Shown piece after piece: positions 23,491 to 36,139 of a stretch of 64,000 nucleotides of DNA (positions are counted from its first letter, which is position 1; each line of letters starts with the position of its first letter). The notes under the pieces were generated by a model. That model did not search any database. It worked only from the letters and a program-made list of their open reading frames with translations, and was not told the DNA's origin. Position numbers and translations under genes: made by a program. Source of the DNA: Zhengitettix transpicula (Eukaryota > Arthropoda > Insecta > Orthoptera > Tetrigidae); the NCBI GenBank assembly GCA_037074705.1, contig CM073591.1:185777432-185841431 (forward strand), in the 5' to 3' direction.

Positions 23491-24995
23491 TGTAATAAAC
23501 AAGCGTGGGTCGAAAATAAAAAAAATAAAAAATTTATTTCTTTAACAAACAAACAATTTATTACTCATAACTTTTACAATTATGCATTTAATATTATAAA
23601 AAAATCTCTTTCTCTCATGGGTCTTTACTGGGTTTGATAACGGACAGAACACTTAAATAATCAAAGAACCCAACATTTATCTTTAAATTAAACAGAAGTA
23701 TTTAATCGTCTAGGCATCGACGAAACTTATTAACGAACTTAATCTACAGATTGATTCTAAATTTAAGAGTTTATTTTATTAACACAAGAAGAGAATGATA
23801 TCTGACTGTATCTTTTAATTACGTTTACACATGTTAATACCATAAATTTCAACTCACGATTTCTCAGGAACCTTTGGCTCGTTCATTAAACACATACTTT
23901 ATAGACTGGACGTTTACACACATTACTGGTTCGATGATAGCTGGTTCTCCATACTCGGCGAAGGACATCCCAGTTGCTCGTGGGGAAAACTACTCGACGC
24001 TGGATGCTGTGTCCTGGTCTCCTACCATTGAAGACAGTGGTCAAATTTTGATATTACTACAGATTGAACTTCTGTATATGAAAATGTTTATAGTTGAATA
24101 ATTTTCTATTTCCATCCATCCTCCACTCTAACTCCAAAACTCAACTCACGATGCACACAGTACCCCTCTCCCACACTGACTAACTCACAATAGCTTATCT
24201 CTCCCTTATATACTACTAGCCTCTTTGTTCCAAGACTACGTCGCAACTGCGCGATGACAGTTTCTCCATTACTGAGATTTACGTTCTGCAGCTGCAATTC
24301 CTTAGCAAATAGCTAGCCCCTCCGTCATGTCACATCGAGACAGGACCCGTAATTACTTTGCACTTGCATCCTCACTCTCAATTACTCTGGACTTGTCTTC
24401 TCACACGACTTGCGCTGACCCCTCCTTACAAATCCTAAGTAAATATGCCACTGGTCAGGCCATTAATCAGAGACAATAACCTGCCTTAACATAATTATTT
24501 TGGGACAGGCTACTCGCCCACGTCCTGCGCTTCGGATTCTCACGACCTCCAGACCGATTCTAAGTCAACAAGTGACCTGTCCAGGCCATTAATCTGAAAC
24601 AAATATCTAGTCGCTCTGTCTTGTCACATCGAGACAGGACCCGTAATTACTTTGCACTTGTATCCTCACTCTCAATTACTCTGGACTTGTCTTCTCACAC
24701 GACTTGCGCTGACCCCTCCTTACAAATCCTAAGTAAATACGCCACTGGTCAGGCCATTAATCAGAGACAATAACCTGCCTTAACATAATTATTTTGGGAC
24801 AGGCTACTCGCCCACGTCCTGCGCTTCGGATTCTCACGACCTCCATACCGATTCTAAGTCAACAAGTGACCTGTCCAGGCCATTAATCTGAAACAAATAT
24901 CTAGTCGCTCTGTCTTGTCACATCGAGACAGGACCCGCAATTACTTTGCACTTGCATCCTCACTCCCACATGTGCGCTGTTCCGAAACAATGCAT

Positions 24996-24999
<4 letters not shown>
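23491..24999 (-). mobile_element. Solo LTR (reverse), with internal tandem duplication
   Basis: Reverse-orientation copy of the LTR at 11035-12203: TGTAATAAAC at the left and GCATTAC at the right. Shared motifs include GGTTTGATAACGGACAGAAC, TCTAGGCATCGACGAAAC and CATCGAGACAGGACCCG. It is about 340 bp longer than the other copies, mainly because of a 294-bp tandem duplication. (TA)n tracts adjoin both ends. Confidence 0.7.
24331..24955 (-). repeat. 294-bp tandem duplication within the LTR
   Basis: The landmark CACATCGAGACAGGACCC recurs at 24331, 24625 and 24919, an exact 294-bp period. The repeats are nearly identical, so the duplication is younger than the LTR family. Confidence 0.9.

Positions 25000-25047
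<48 letters not shown>
24999..25047. repeat. (TA)n microsatellite
   Basis: Pure TA tract separating the reversed solo LTR from the minisatellite that follows. Confidence 0.9.
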
Positions 25048-25049
<2 letters not shown>

Positions 25050-25079
25050 TTGTACTCTTTATTGTTGGTGTGAGTCAAT

Positions 25080-25350
25080 ACGAAACTAAAGTTAAGGACA
25101 AAAATACATTCATTTCGTTAGGAGATTAAAAAAAGGGTCCCGGTACCATAATAGAGTAAAAAAGAATCCCGTTAGCTTAATGGGTTCATAAATACTTCTA
25201 AAACCTTAAAAGTGAAAAATAAATCCGGTAACATAAAAGACACAAATCATCGCGTTATAAAAGAGTAAAAAATACACCCGGTATCTTATAAGATTCAAAA
25301 ATATTTTCGTTAGACGAAGAGAATGAGAAATACTCCCTGTAATTTGGAAT
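25080..25350 (-). repeat. Degenerate minisatellite, about 33-bp unit
   Basis: Imperfect units with a shared skeleton: AAAGAGTAAAAAATAC, then CCGGTA, then CTTATAAGA. The same unit in the opposite orientation forms the array at 56505-57120. Individual units differ a lot, so the array is old. Confidence 0.6.
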
Positions 25351-27439
25351 TCTTTTTCAATTCCACCCCACACGCACTAGAGGTGTATTACCGATCCAGT
25401 TTTTGCTTCGTATCGTAAGTAACATCTGTAAAAAAATTGGTAGACTTCATGTAACATTGTTTTCCCCATTCACCCGGACTTCTGAATTACATTTTAGCCT
25501 TATTTTTACGTACGCCCATTTACCCCCACTCCGAAGGGTGCGCTACTCCCATGCCGAAAGGGGTTGAAATTATAAAAAAACATCGGCAGAAACACTACCA
25601 ATCTCATTGACCCCGAAAAATGTTTGTCGACGCAAATATCGGCCATTGTAGCAATTTAAAGTTTCCTCCCCGTCCACCACTAGAGGTATTAGTAGTGTTT
25701 TCCGGTTCGAAAGGAGCACGTTCACAAAATTTTCTCAAATTTGCTCCATGGGTGTAGATTTGTAAACGGATCATACATAGACCTATATGTGTGTAAATAA
25801 ACACAAAAATATATTCATTTTTACAGTTTATATATGTATACAGCCGGGAAATAAATTTTAAAATTATTTGCCGTTTCTCGTGAGGATATGATGAGGGGGA
25901 ACGAATAGTGGTGGGTTAAAGACAGACTGTCGTCTCGTGTTTAAACGTATCAGCATTGTATATAAAGAAAAATAGTACATTGTAGAAAATATTTCAGGGA
26001 AAATGTATACATAATTTTAGTTCCTAGAGAAACAGTAAATGACCTTATGAACTTTTACCGTACAACGTGTGCACACCATGAAACAACCAAAATTTATGTT
26101 ATGATGTATAATTACTTTGTATAGAGTAAAGAATTATTTTTGTGGGCTGGGTTTTACGTTAAATCAAAAACTATATTGACCATTAAAGAAATTTTATTAC
26201 AGTTAAGCATGAAAAACTTATCTCAGGCATCTGTGGTTTTTACATAGAAGAGATCTGCTGCCCGTACCAAATACGTACTGCTATTGTGTTGTGTTGCTTG
26301 CTGTAGCTCTCGTACCGACGTCTCCGTATCTCTCAGCCGGCAGAACGGGTTAACTGCATCGATGACTTTAGTCAGGACCACTGGCTAAGACGTCGGCCTC
26401 CGGGATTGATTGCTGGCAAGCAGTCGTACTAAATTGTGTGGCTTCGATGAACTCTTCACTAACAAATTGTGCCCCTTTCTCACGACGATTCTACCTCGGA
26501 CTATATCAGAGACAACAACTTGGAAAAGTTTACAGCAGAACTCATGAGATTTGTAGATATGTGACACTTAAAACGTATACACGTAACGCAATACGGAGCC
26601 TCTCATAATCACATCCACCAGCTGCGGTGAGCGCAGAACAACTGTCCAGTTTCAAAAGCTTATCTCCGTTTCCTCCATTATAGTCTCCCATTCTTTTACT
26701 TTTTTCATTATTAGAAAACTTCGTCGAAATGTCAGTTTCACTGAATCTTCCATTGTTACAAGAGTTATAGCACGCCGCTGCAGTTCCGTAGTCAACAATG
26801 GCCAACTATTCTGTCATGTTGAGGCCAACAATCAAGACAGGACACGAAAATTACTTGGATGGAAATATTTATCTCCTCCACCCCCACGCACGTGCACGAT
26901 TTCGAATTCTCCAAATCACAGCAAACAACACTTTCGAGACAAAGCAAAACTAAACCAAAATACACGCGTTACAAGAGGGGTATGAAAAGCTAATCGGAAC
27001 AATCATTTCTAATTGTGACCTGTGCCAGAAAACAAAACATCCAAACTGGATACAACCAATTTTGCCTCAATCCACCCTAAATACCTTTACCGAAATCTGA
27101 ACATGAGAACACAATGTTAAACATTGTTGACAGTTAACAAGCAGTTCTCTGGATTCCAACCGGGTGAATACATTGATACATATACGTTTCGATGGCGGTT
27201 ACTGCCTTTATCTTCAAGTGTTGACAATAATTTTATAAATTCGCACAATTATACCCATTACAAAGAGTCACGACCATCATATGTTTCAAATGTATATCTC
27301 GATTTATGGAAAAATCAGGGCCGTATAATAGAATATTGTCACTTAGTAATTTAGACAGGAGTACGTTAAACAAATTTATTTAAACGAAATAAAACACAAA
27401 ATGTACACCACACGCTCAAATTAAATAACAAAGAAAAAC
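25351..27439. other. Intergenic, unassigned
   Basis: No gene recognised. The stretch 26240-27360 has a more balanced base composition than its surroundings. It could be the 3' end (env or LTR part) of the reversed gypsy element next to it, but no LTR boundary or env domain could be shown. Confidence 0.3.
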
Positions 27440-30400
27440 AAAACTAAGAGCTCCGTGGGGAAGAGAGAACGTCACGGCCACCAATTATTATTTTCATCAC
27501 ACATGCAGCGTAATGTCGCAGAATGTGGATTTCATCGCAGTCTGACGGAAGCCGACTCTCAGCCTTGTTGAACCCTGAGCCACATTTGCTGGCTGAAAAC
27601 CGTGTAATTATGTCCTTTCCACAAATAACAGCGTCCCGCCGTTCAGTAATCTTCACGCGCATTTCTTGGTCCGTGATATCGTTTCGGGTCCGATGTTCGT
27701 ATAAGATTTTCAATTTTCGGAGTCTGTACTGTAGTTGCCGCTATTTTCTCCTGGTGAGTCTCACTTTCCGGTTTATCGATATCGAGTCGACTACTTTCTT
27801 CATTCAATTGAGCGTCGGGGTCATGGTATGGTTTCATGCGCAAAACATGTACGACATCTTTTGATTTCCGTCGCCTGCATAGAGGATCAAAGTTCGACCT
27901 CGTAGTTTACGTTAGCTAGTCTTGGTAGTACTCTAATTGGCCCACAATAACGTTTCAATAGGCCGACTTTGCGAACTGGACTGAAGACCCACAACAATTC
28001 GTCGGGTTGATACGATACTAACCGGTTTTTTATATCGTATCGTAGCCGGTCCTTCTCCTGTGCTTGCAAGTTACGTAGTCGAACAACCTGGCGAGTTTAC
28101 TCTGCTCGAGTTTAAACCTGCTAAATGTAATCATCGCCTACATTATCTGGATGAAACGGAAAGATAGTGTTCACATGAGTTTCTGCTTCGCGTCCGTGCA
28201 AAAGAAAGAACGGCGAGAATCCAGTTGTTTTCTGGGCGGTCGTATCGTACGCAAATGTGACAAACGGAAGGATGGTGTCCCAGTCTCTTTGCTCCACATC
28301 GACATATCAGCTAAGGTTTTATTTAAATGTTCTGTTAGCCCATTAGTTTGCGGATAGTGAGCAATCGTTCTTCTGTGTGTGATTTCGCAGAGTCGAACCA
28401 CTTCATGTACCAGTTGTGATTGAAAAACCGTGCCTTTGTCAGGAATTATACCTCTGTGAACACAGTGTTTCAGCACAATTTCGTCAACAATAAATTTTGC
28501 GACTTTGAGAGCTTCAGCTGTTGGCAAAGGTTTTGTAATGGCATAGCCGTTGAAATAGTCGGTACATACAATAATCCATCTAGTGCCTTTTGTGGAAGCG
28601 GGAAAACGTCCAAGAAGGTCTATGCCTGTCCTATGAAATGGAAATGTCGGTGGAATTGATACAAGCCAACCGCAGGAATTTTGTGGAACAGATTTCCTGC
28701 GCTGACACTCCCTGCAGTGCATCACGTAATGTCTTAACAGTTATAAACACGCCGTTTTTCTTGAGAGAAAAAGTTACAAATTGAATATCAAAGTTTTACA
28801 TAATTCTGGCAAAGGGTCAATAGAGTATTTTGCATATTCGATCGTAGGTCTTCAGGTATCCACCTGGGGACGCACCGTGACAGTGCCGTAGGATCTCCAA
28901 TCTCAAGTGTTTATAAATAACATTTTATTTTATTAACTATTTACGATCTGCTGAGAAGCAATAAGTAAATATTGTGTATGAGTGTGGGTTGAATGAATAA
29001 CTGAAAGCCATTTCTTTCCTGACGGATAATAATTCCTTTCGTAGAGTGTTATCAATAATTTTAAACCTACCCTTGACCTCGTCTAATATGTTCAGTGTCA
29101 AAATTATTTTCACCAGTTTGGAATCGTTCTGGTGTTCTTCAAGAAAGTTTGTGAATGCAGTGAGTATATCAGCGACGTCGAGATTTTCGTCATTTATGGG
29201 ATTCCTCGAGAGACGGCAGCATATTTATGTTTTCTTCTACTTTTATAACCCACAGTAGCGTCGTACTCCTGAAGCCTCAAGGCCCAGCGGGAAAGTCGTC
29301 CTGAACGATCCTTCAGTCCTGCTAACCGACAAAGAGAAAGGTGATCAGTGACAATAGTGAACATTTTTCCGTATAGATAAGAGCGAAATTTGTTCATCGT
29401 TCTAATGACGGAGAGATATTCTTTTTGATTTGAGTAATTGCTTTCGGCCTTTGTCAGAGTTCTCGGTGCATAAGTTATCATCGCCTTTTCCTCTTCTTTG
29501 TGTCTGAACGAGAACAGCGCCGAGGCCGTATCCACTAGCATCGGTGTGCAATTCTGTAGGTGCGGTTACGTCGAAGAGTCCAAGTACAGGATCGGAAGTA
29601 ACAGCCTGCCGTAGCACGTCGAAAGCTTTCATTTCTTCAGTTCCCCAAGTGAACAGGGAATTCCCTCGCAGCAAGTGTTACAGATGTTTTACCATGCCGG
29701 AGAAATGTTTTATGAATCGTCGGTAGTACGAACAAAGTCCAAGGAAGCTTCTAACATCTTTCACGCGTAATGAAGGGTTCTCGGGTTATGTATTTCGTTT
29801 GCACACAACGTTTCCCTGGATGGCAGTGTCAGCCATGGAAACGTTGTGTGCAACAAAATTCGTAGCCCGACTGGAAACCCGAGAACTCTTCATCCAGCGC
29901 CTGCCTTCGGGAAGCCTATCCTCTCTATCTTTCACGTTTCTTAGAATGGGAAACGAAGATATGGCTCGTACTTTCTCAGGGTCAGATCGGACTCCTGCGC
30001 GTGAGACGAGATGACCAATAATCTTGATTTCACATGCTCAAAAAAAAAACATTTCTTCGGATTCAACCGGAGTCCTGCTTTATGCATACATTTAAGTCTA
30101 CTTTCAACCTGAGTAAATGATCGTCGAAAGTTTCCGAGAATACGATATCATCATCCAGTTAGCAGAGACACATTGTCCACTTTAGCTGACGTAGAAGATT
30201 GTCCATCATTCTCTCAAGGTAGAGGTAGCATTGCACAGGCCAAACGTCGCAGAATAGCCACCTTCCATCGTACTAACACCACAGGCGGCGAGCAAGGACT
30301 TTCGGATAGTTGAATGCCTCCTTTCTCCAACAGTTTCTCTCTGAATTATTCGTCTAACGGTGAGGCGCGATATGCCCTTTGGGTTAACGGTTGATGGTCC

Positions 30401-30900
30401 CCTGCATTAATTCGACGTTTTATTTTTGCGGAGTTAGTCTCGGTCATTGGTTACAGTACAAAAGCATTTTAAAATTAAAAAAAAATAATTCGAGTAACCT
30501 TTCTCGTTGTTTTGTGTTTAGTTCGGAGGCAGGTTTAGTTCAAGCTTACATTCGTTACTACATGATTTCTCAGTATGATCCACTTCATTTGTGACATTCA
30601 GCTGCTTTTCCAATAAAGGTTTGGCTAAGTCCAAAGACATTCCCTTGGGAAGGATGCGAGCTTCTTTACTGATATTGAATAATCATATGTCCCAAACTCC
30701 GTCCTCAAACGAAATAATTGATGCAGGAACAACTAGACCTTTCTCTATAAGAAGCTTCTTACTGTCTTTCGCAACTAGGTCTACTGCTTGTAGTATTTTA
30801 GTGTTGTAAAATATGCGAAGAGGAAAGTCTGGAGGACGAAACACTTGAAGTAGGCCCTCAACCAAAATAACTATAACAACTTAAATATATCTATAGCATT
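27440..30900 (-). pseudogene. Ty3/gypsy retrotransposon pol, decayed
   Basis: Minus-strand remnant of a Ty3/gypsy pol. In transcription order: region upstream of RT (about 30865-30680), reverse transcriptase relics (30600-29700), RNase H with FDVTAPTELHTDASGYGLGA and VTDHLSLCRL (about 29674-29220), a linker (29200-28960), integrase core (28725-28171: MMHCRECQRRK, GIDLLG, YFNGYAI, AHYPQTNG), and integrase C-terminus (WVFSPVRKVG, then VHVLRMKPYHD near 27840). Stops and frameshifts lie throughout and a fold-back lies in the RT part. The integrase core is best preserved, but no intact pol frame remains. LTRs were not found. Confidence 0.8.
29769..29895. repeat. Fold-back inverted repeat inside gypsy pol
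   Basis: Outer arms ATGAAGGGTTCTCGGGTT and AACCCGAGAACTCTTCAT differ at one base. Inner arms GCACACAACGTTTCC and GGAAACGTTGTGTGC are perfect. Together they could fold into a hairpin of about 125 nt. Confidence 0.85.
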
Positions 30901-30989
30901 AAATAGCAATAAAACTGCAAAGAAAATACTCAACTACATATAAGAAGTATGGCTACATCAAAGAAGTAACTGAATGAATTGGGACCATT

Positions 30990-31250
30990 TTACGAAAGAT
31001 TGACATAACCACCATATAAAAGAGACAGTATAAAATTGTCAGTGTCCTTCCGTCCGTTCAAGACAGACAAATTTTTAATTATGGGCTAATAAGAAATACC
31101 TTGTGAGTGTTGTAAATCTTACATCGGGCAAACCGTTCGGTACGTGAGAACCCGCGTTAAAGAAAGTGAACGTTATATCCGAATAACGGCAGTACAACTT
31201 GTAATAAAAAATCCTTCGAAAATCTCAGCAGCTCATAACCATAAATATTA
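30990..31250 (+). pseudogene. Penelope-like GIY-YIG fragment, second subfamily
   Basis: The plus strand reads EIPCECCKSYIGQT then VRTRVKESERYI, a GIY-YIG signature in the form IPCECGxxYIGQTxRxxxTRxKEHxR seen in Penelope-like elements. It differs from the CYIGQTKHS and FYLGQTKIS copies, so it represents another lineage. Only the endonuclease start is recognisable. Confidence 0.6.
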
Positions 31251-31289
31251 TTACGTTGATTTTTTTTTGGGTGTAGACAGGCTATGTAT

Positions 31290-32060
31290 AGGCTAATCCA
31301 CATAGTGGCAACTCCCCTCTTATAGCATAGGAAAGGGGGGATGCGGAAGGTAGCCAAGGGTTAACTAGGGCCCCGGGCTATATTTTAAGGATCCTACCCG
31401 GCATTCGCCTAAAAGTAATGCAGGACAAACCCTATAAAAACCTGCATCAGGTAGGTCGGGCATTTGGTACTTGTCCCACGCCCTTCCGATAGCAGGAGAG
31501 GAGTTTGCTGTGGGAACGCAGCATTCCCTTCTCCGTGCCTCGACCAGTTTAGGAGGCAGTTGGCCGACTATTCCAATGGGAATAGCGGACAACTCTTACC
31601 GTATACCCAAGGTCTGTGAACCCGGAACATACACTTCTCAGAACAGGCCGAGGTGCCTCGGCTTGTGGGAACCTTAGTTCAAAAACGGAGAGGAAAAAAG
31701 CCCCCAAAGTGGCTGCGGTTATTAGAAAATATTCTCCCGTTTTGTCCTTCGATGATGTCTTTGTGGGGTGATTTAATCCGAAATTTTCTAAGAGCCTTTT
31801 TTGCTCGTAGCAGTGGACATTTCATTTCCTGGACCGCGATTAATGTCACGTGTCCCTTTACTCCCTGAGCAGAGATGATTACAAAAGCCATATCGATCAA
31901 TGCCGTTAGCAAAACTAGAAAATAAACTTAAAAGGTGTGCCGCATAAGACATGAAACATGTTGCTTCCTTCAAAATTTATTTGTTTGACAAACATACACC
32001 TCTCAAAGCAGACCGAGATGCCTCGGCATGTGGGAACCTTAGTTAAAAAAACCAGAGTGT
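31290..32060. other. Unidentified GC-richer repeat-like block
   Basis: More GC-rich than its surroundings. A motif, GAGGTGCCTCGGCTTGTGGG then AACCTTAGTTCAAAAA (about 31650-31690), recurs at 32006-32050 as GATGCCTCGGCATGTGGG then AACCTTAGTT, so a roughly 300-bp segment lies between direct repeats of about 60 bp. The plus frame 31471-31677 is open for 68 codons but shows no domain. Confidence 0.35.
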
Positions 32061-32334
32061 TGTGAATTGTATATGATTGAAATTATATATCTGTGTTAAT
32101 CAATTTCATCTGAAAGAGATGAAATTTTTTAATAGATTATTGGATTATAAAATGTTAGAAAGACTTGGCTAAGAAGAAATAACTACCAAAGAATAATTTA
32201 TTTTATTTAATGATTCTGTTATACATGCCTGCATCAATGGAAAAACACATGCTATCAATTGAACAAGATGAGGAAAAAATTATTTACAGGCTTGGACACA
32301 ATCAAATGTAACCTCAGTCTTGGTACAATTTATG

Positions 32335-32575
32335 ATTGGTTTGACGACAGGAAACATTTGTAAGGAAAGGAAAGAGATGGTTACCTGAAGCTTGGAGTTG
32401 CCACTTGGGACAGAAAGACAGCGTACGGAATGTAAATCTCTTTCATGAAGAAATGGGGCATAGAGCCTCTGAAAATTTGAAGAACTTCACTCTGTCCCGA
32501 GTGCCAACACCAAAGTTTCAATTTCAGTTAAGCCACCAACTACCTCTTCCTTTTCCACACAAATGATTATAAGTA
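32335..32575 (+). repeat. Diverged family A terminal repeat
   Basis: Inverted ends (GGAAAGGAAAGAGATGG and CTACCTCTTCCTTTTCC). The centre has TTTCATGAAGAAATGGGGC, then GAGCCTCTGAAAATTTGAAG, a degraded form of the hammerhead-like core. Confidence 0.6.
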
Positions 32576-32579
32576 TTGA

Positions 32580-33317
32580 AAATTTACCACGAATGAGTAA
32601 TTTTAATTAAAAATCATCAATACGTGTTAAATTTATCTGCTATAATTATAATCTGTATTTTAATCATTATGATTCATAGCAGACGCTTGGAAATGTGATC
32701 GCCAAGACAATAATAGGAAAAATACGACGCCAGCATTTAATACTGTGTAAAGAATTCTACGAAGAAGTTCTCTATAATATGATGCGATAATTGAAAGAAC
32801 TGGAATACGTATTCTAAATGTCGAGCGCTGGAATAATCTTCTATAGTAGACTGAAAAGGCTCAGTGAGCCGTCTGCAAGTGTTTTTCTTATGGGCAACTT
32901 CGCGACACTTTGATTGCCGATATTTTGGACTTAGAAAAAATTTCAATCTTTTCTTGACGTCATGGATTTGAGACACAGCACTTGGAAACATTTCTGCTTC
33001 TTACACAAGCTTTCTAAGTACGCACCCCGGAAATGTGACGCCGCTTGACCTCGCAGTTCTCGGACCTAGCTGTGTGGTCCTGCTCTTTATCGCCACGGTG
33101 GGCCAAGCTTACATTGCATTTACAAAACGCCAAGACGCTGACAGCAAATAATTCCGGATGCTTACGCCTGAGCCAGTGGCCAATCCCTGAGACCAACTCC
33201 TAGCAGCGGTCCTGCCCAGGCCGTCGCTGCATTTCTGCCAACTGCGGATTCCGAGTCGCCAGTACGCCGATACAGGAAAAAGTAAGAGTGCCAATTTTTA
33301 TAAGCCGTGTGAAGCTG
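32580..33317. other. Intergenic, unassigned
   Basis: Nothing recognised. Short minus-strand frames (32991-32737, 33294-33109) have no domain features. Confidence 0.3.
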
Positions 33318-34680
33318 TATCAGGTGTTGTGACACCATCTAGCGCACTAGGGCGACACATAGTGTCAAATGTTAATAAACCAGTCTTATACTTACACTCA
33401 ACCTATGAATGGTGATCCCACCCAGCCGACAGAAAGACATCTTGGACAGGATCCATGATGGACACTTCGACATAACGAGATGCCGAGCCCGGGCACCTGC
33501 TCAGTATGGTGGCCGGGTAAATCAAAGGACATCACCAACCTCGTCGGCACGTGCTACCGGTGCGCGGAGCAACGAATAAATAGGAAAGAGCCTCTGATGA
33601 CAACCCAGTTTCCTAGCATGGGTAATCGTCGGAACTGACCTATCGAAGCTCGGTAAACATTAGTATCTTCTGCTGACGGAACGTTACCCAGAATTCGTAC
33701 TACTGACGTCGATTACTAGCACATCGATTGTGAATCACATGAAATCAATTTTTAGCGCCATGAAATCCCGGCTGAAGTTCGCTGTCCTCTGCAGACGTCA
33801 TAACTCGCGCGCTTCGCCGAAAGTTAGGGTTTCCATCACACGACTAGGAGCCCGCTATACCCTCAGAGCAATAGGCTCATCGAGGCAAGTGTGAAGGCTC
33901 TAAGGGCTCGACTTACGAAGTTCTCAGATCCTTATGAAGCTGTACTAGCGTACCTCTCTACTCCGCTCTTCAACGGCTACTCACCAAGCAAACTCCTTAT
34001 GGGTCGTCTACTACGAAGCCATCTACCTGTCGCCGAGAGCAACCACCAGCCTGCTTGGCCTAATTGGAGATTCTTCGAAAGAAGGAGGGGGGAATGAGAG
34101 TTCAGCAACGGCTAAACTTCGATTGTCGCCATGGCGTGTGAACTCTTTAACGCCTCTCACCAGGTAACTCAGTCTGGATCCCAGCATCATGACCAAACAG
34201 GCAGACGCACCTCTAGATTCTGTATTGTTAAGTTGGCTCACGGGGAGCTACGTCACAATTGACATCAGCTGGTTCCCTCACCAAAGCATCACGAAGATGA
34301 TGTGGAGGAAGATCTCCTGGACGCTGTGGATTATGAAGCATCACACACTCAAAGCAAGTGGATCCTCCATGTCCACCCATACAAGAACATCCTGTCACGT
34401 CAGCGCCTCCACAAGCAGTATGACCTCCACATGTGATAGCTCGTAACGTCAGAATCACAAAGTCAGGATGTACTGTGCGAGCCCCTGATAGGCTTAACCT
34501 TTAAAGAGGGAGATGTTGTAGTGCCATTTAGCGCCTGTATTTATATGTAAGGCAGTACGGCGACACCTAGTGTCAAATGTTAATAAACCATATACTTACA
34601 CTAACCTACTAACATGTGTCAGGCTTACTCTCTGCCTCTATAAGACATATAACATCATAATAGAACATGAGGTATTACTG
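33318..34680 (+). mobile_element. Internally deleted gypsy element with short LTRs
   Basis: A left LTR-like end (TGTTGTGACACCATCTAGCG at 33318, ACCTAGTGTCAAATG-type core, AATAAACCAG) and a right LTR (TGTTGTAGTGCCATTTAGCG at 34513, AGTGTCAAATGTTAATAAACC). The right LTR is preceded by a polypurine tract, AAAGAGGGAGA. The internal part holds only an integrase piece near 33891-34097 (KFSDPYEAVLAYLSTP, NGYSPSKLLMGR) typical of gypsy. Most of pol is deleted. Confidence 0.65.
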
Positions 34681-35035
34681 TGGAAGCATTCAATTTCAAT
34701 CTCTAGAAATATTTGTCAACCCCACTTAAATCCCTGACAAGAAAGTTTACTTTTACCTACCGATTCAAATCTGAGCCTAACCATTATAAATTTTCTTGTA
34801 ATTGATTACATAATTTTGATCAACCTTTTACAGAACTCTATTTACAAGAATAATTCAAAGACATTTGATCCTGAAAATAAAAGTTTAAGTGTATTTTTTG
34901 TATTTATCTATTGTGTGTTAATAAAAGTGATAAATCATTTTAATTATATTCTCTATTTAATTCAAATCAATCAAATATTTATTTATAATTAATTTTATTA
35001 TTTACAATACAAAATATATATACACACACACACAT
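34681..35035. other. Intergenic AT-rich sequence
   Basis: No feature beyond a short (CA)n tract near 35018-35036. Confidence 0.4.
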
Positions 35036-35465
35036 ACAAGGCAAGTAAGGACATTGTCAAATTGATTAACTCAGTTAGATAAGAACGAGGGACAGCGAGC
35101 AGCTGACCTTAAATTGAATTGGCATAGAAAGCCTGAGCCCACTTCTTCAGGACAACAGGACTTAACATTGTCCAGCCACACAGTGACAAATTCAAACTTC
35201 CAAAAACTCTCTCTCTCTGAAGGAAAGGTCAGGACAATAAAAAAATAACAGAAAAATACATACAGAATAGAAGTTCAGACCTTTCTTTCTGATGAAGGGG
35301 GTTCAGGCCCTCAAAAATTTGAAATATTTTTTCTCCTCAACCTGACTGGACCAACTATTGATTTCAGGGTAAGTCAACTTTGCTGTCACTCTTTCCTATC
35401 TAAATGTGTTATTATTTTGACCTCATCACATTTTCTTTTAGTGTTTTTAAAATTATATACAATGT
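35036..35465 (+). repeat. Family B Penelope terminal repeat pair
   Basis: The right part has CTGATGAAGGGGGTTCAGG (core start at 35289), GACTGGACCAACTATTGATT, TTTCAGGGTAAGTC and TTTGACCTCATCAC. The left part has GGACATTGTCAAATTGATTA, a reversed end. The GAAA of the hammerhead-like core is mutated to CAAA. Confidence 0.6.
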
Positions 35466-35640
35466 TAGGAACTATAATTTGGTGACAAAGTCACATTGGA
35501 TCTTAGATAGTGAGGAAAGATAGAAATAAATAGGAGGAAGGTGAAAGCCTAGCCCTATATGAATATCTGGTGGCTCCAACTTTCAATTCAAGGTAAGTCA
35601 GTCTCATTTATGTCCCTCTTCCACAACAAATTGAACTATG

Positions 35641-35697
<57 letters not shown>
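35641..35697. repeat. (TA)n microsatellite
   Basis: About 55 bases of TA repeat, next to a fragment of the tRNA-derived repeat body at about 35465-35560 (TTAGATAGTGAGGAAAGATA, GAAATAAATAGGAGG). Confidence 0.9.
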
Positions 35698-35704
<7 letters not shown>

Positions 35705-36004
35705 TATAAATAGAAACTCCAATTCACAACTCTATAAATGCATTAAGTCATTAAACTATGAAAACATAACATTTCTTTTCATAATTCAAGTTTTTGGAAG
35801 ACTAATTCATTAAACAATTGAAAAGTATTTGAGTTTATGCATACAAAATCACATTATTTCTCATAACAACGAGGCAAAAACATCTCTAACAAATTTATAT
35901 ATCTTATTATGACAAGTAGAAAGACAGATTGAGTAAATATAAATATAATCCTTAAAGAATAACTTGATTCACTTTACTCCATAAAGAGGATATAATGAAG
36001 AATC

Positions 36005-36139
36005 TCATGAATCACTATTTAAACTGATACTTGTCATGTCCTGGCACAGTTTAGAATCACTCATGTCCTCTGCTAAAGCTTCAAGAATATCCAAAAGTAA
36101 GTCACGACCAAGGGATCTCATTTTTGGCAATCTGGCAAC
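36005..36139 (-). CDS. LZTR1: LZTR1 last exon
   Basis: Acceptor ATCCTTCAG|GTTGCC. Reads [20 protein letters not shown], then SDSKLCQD, ending at TGA (36007-36005). Matches the C-terminus of vertebrate LZTR1 (LPxLRSLxxxLLLDI). Confidence 0.9.
   Translation of the reverse strand, partial: VARLPKMRSLGRDLLLDILEALAEDMSDSKLCQDMTSISLNSDS

Noticed and set aside
11035..24999. A full LTR element bounded by the LTRs at 11035-12203 and 23491-24999
   Set aside because: They are in opposite orientation and enclose PPM1D exons, not gag-pol. Each is a separate solo LTR.
31360..31680. rRNA fragment
   Set aside because: The GC-rich block suggested rRNA at first sight, but no conserved 18S or 28S motif could be recognised.
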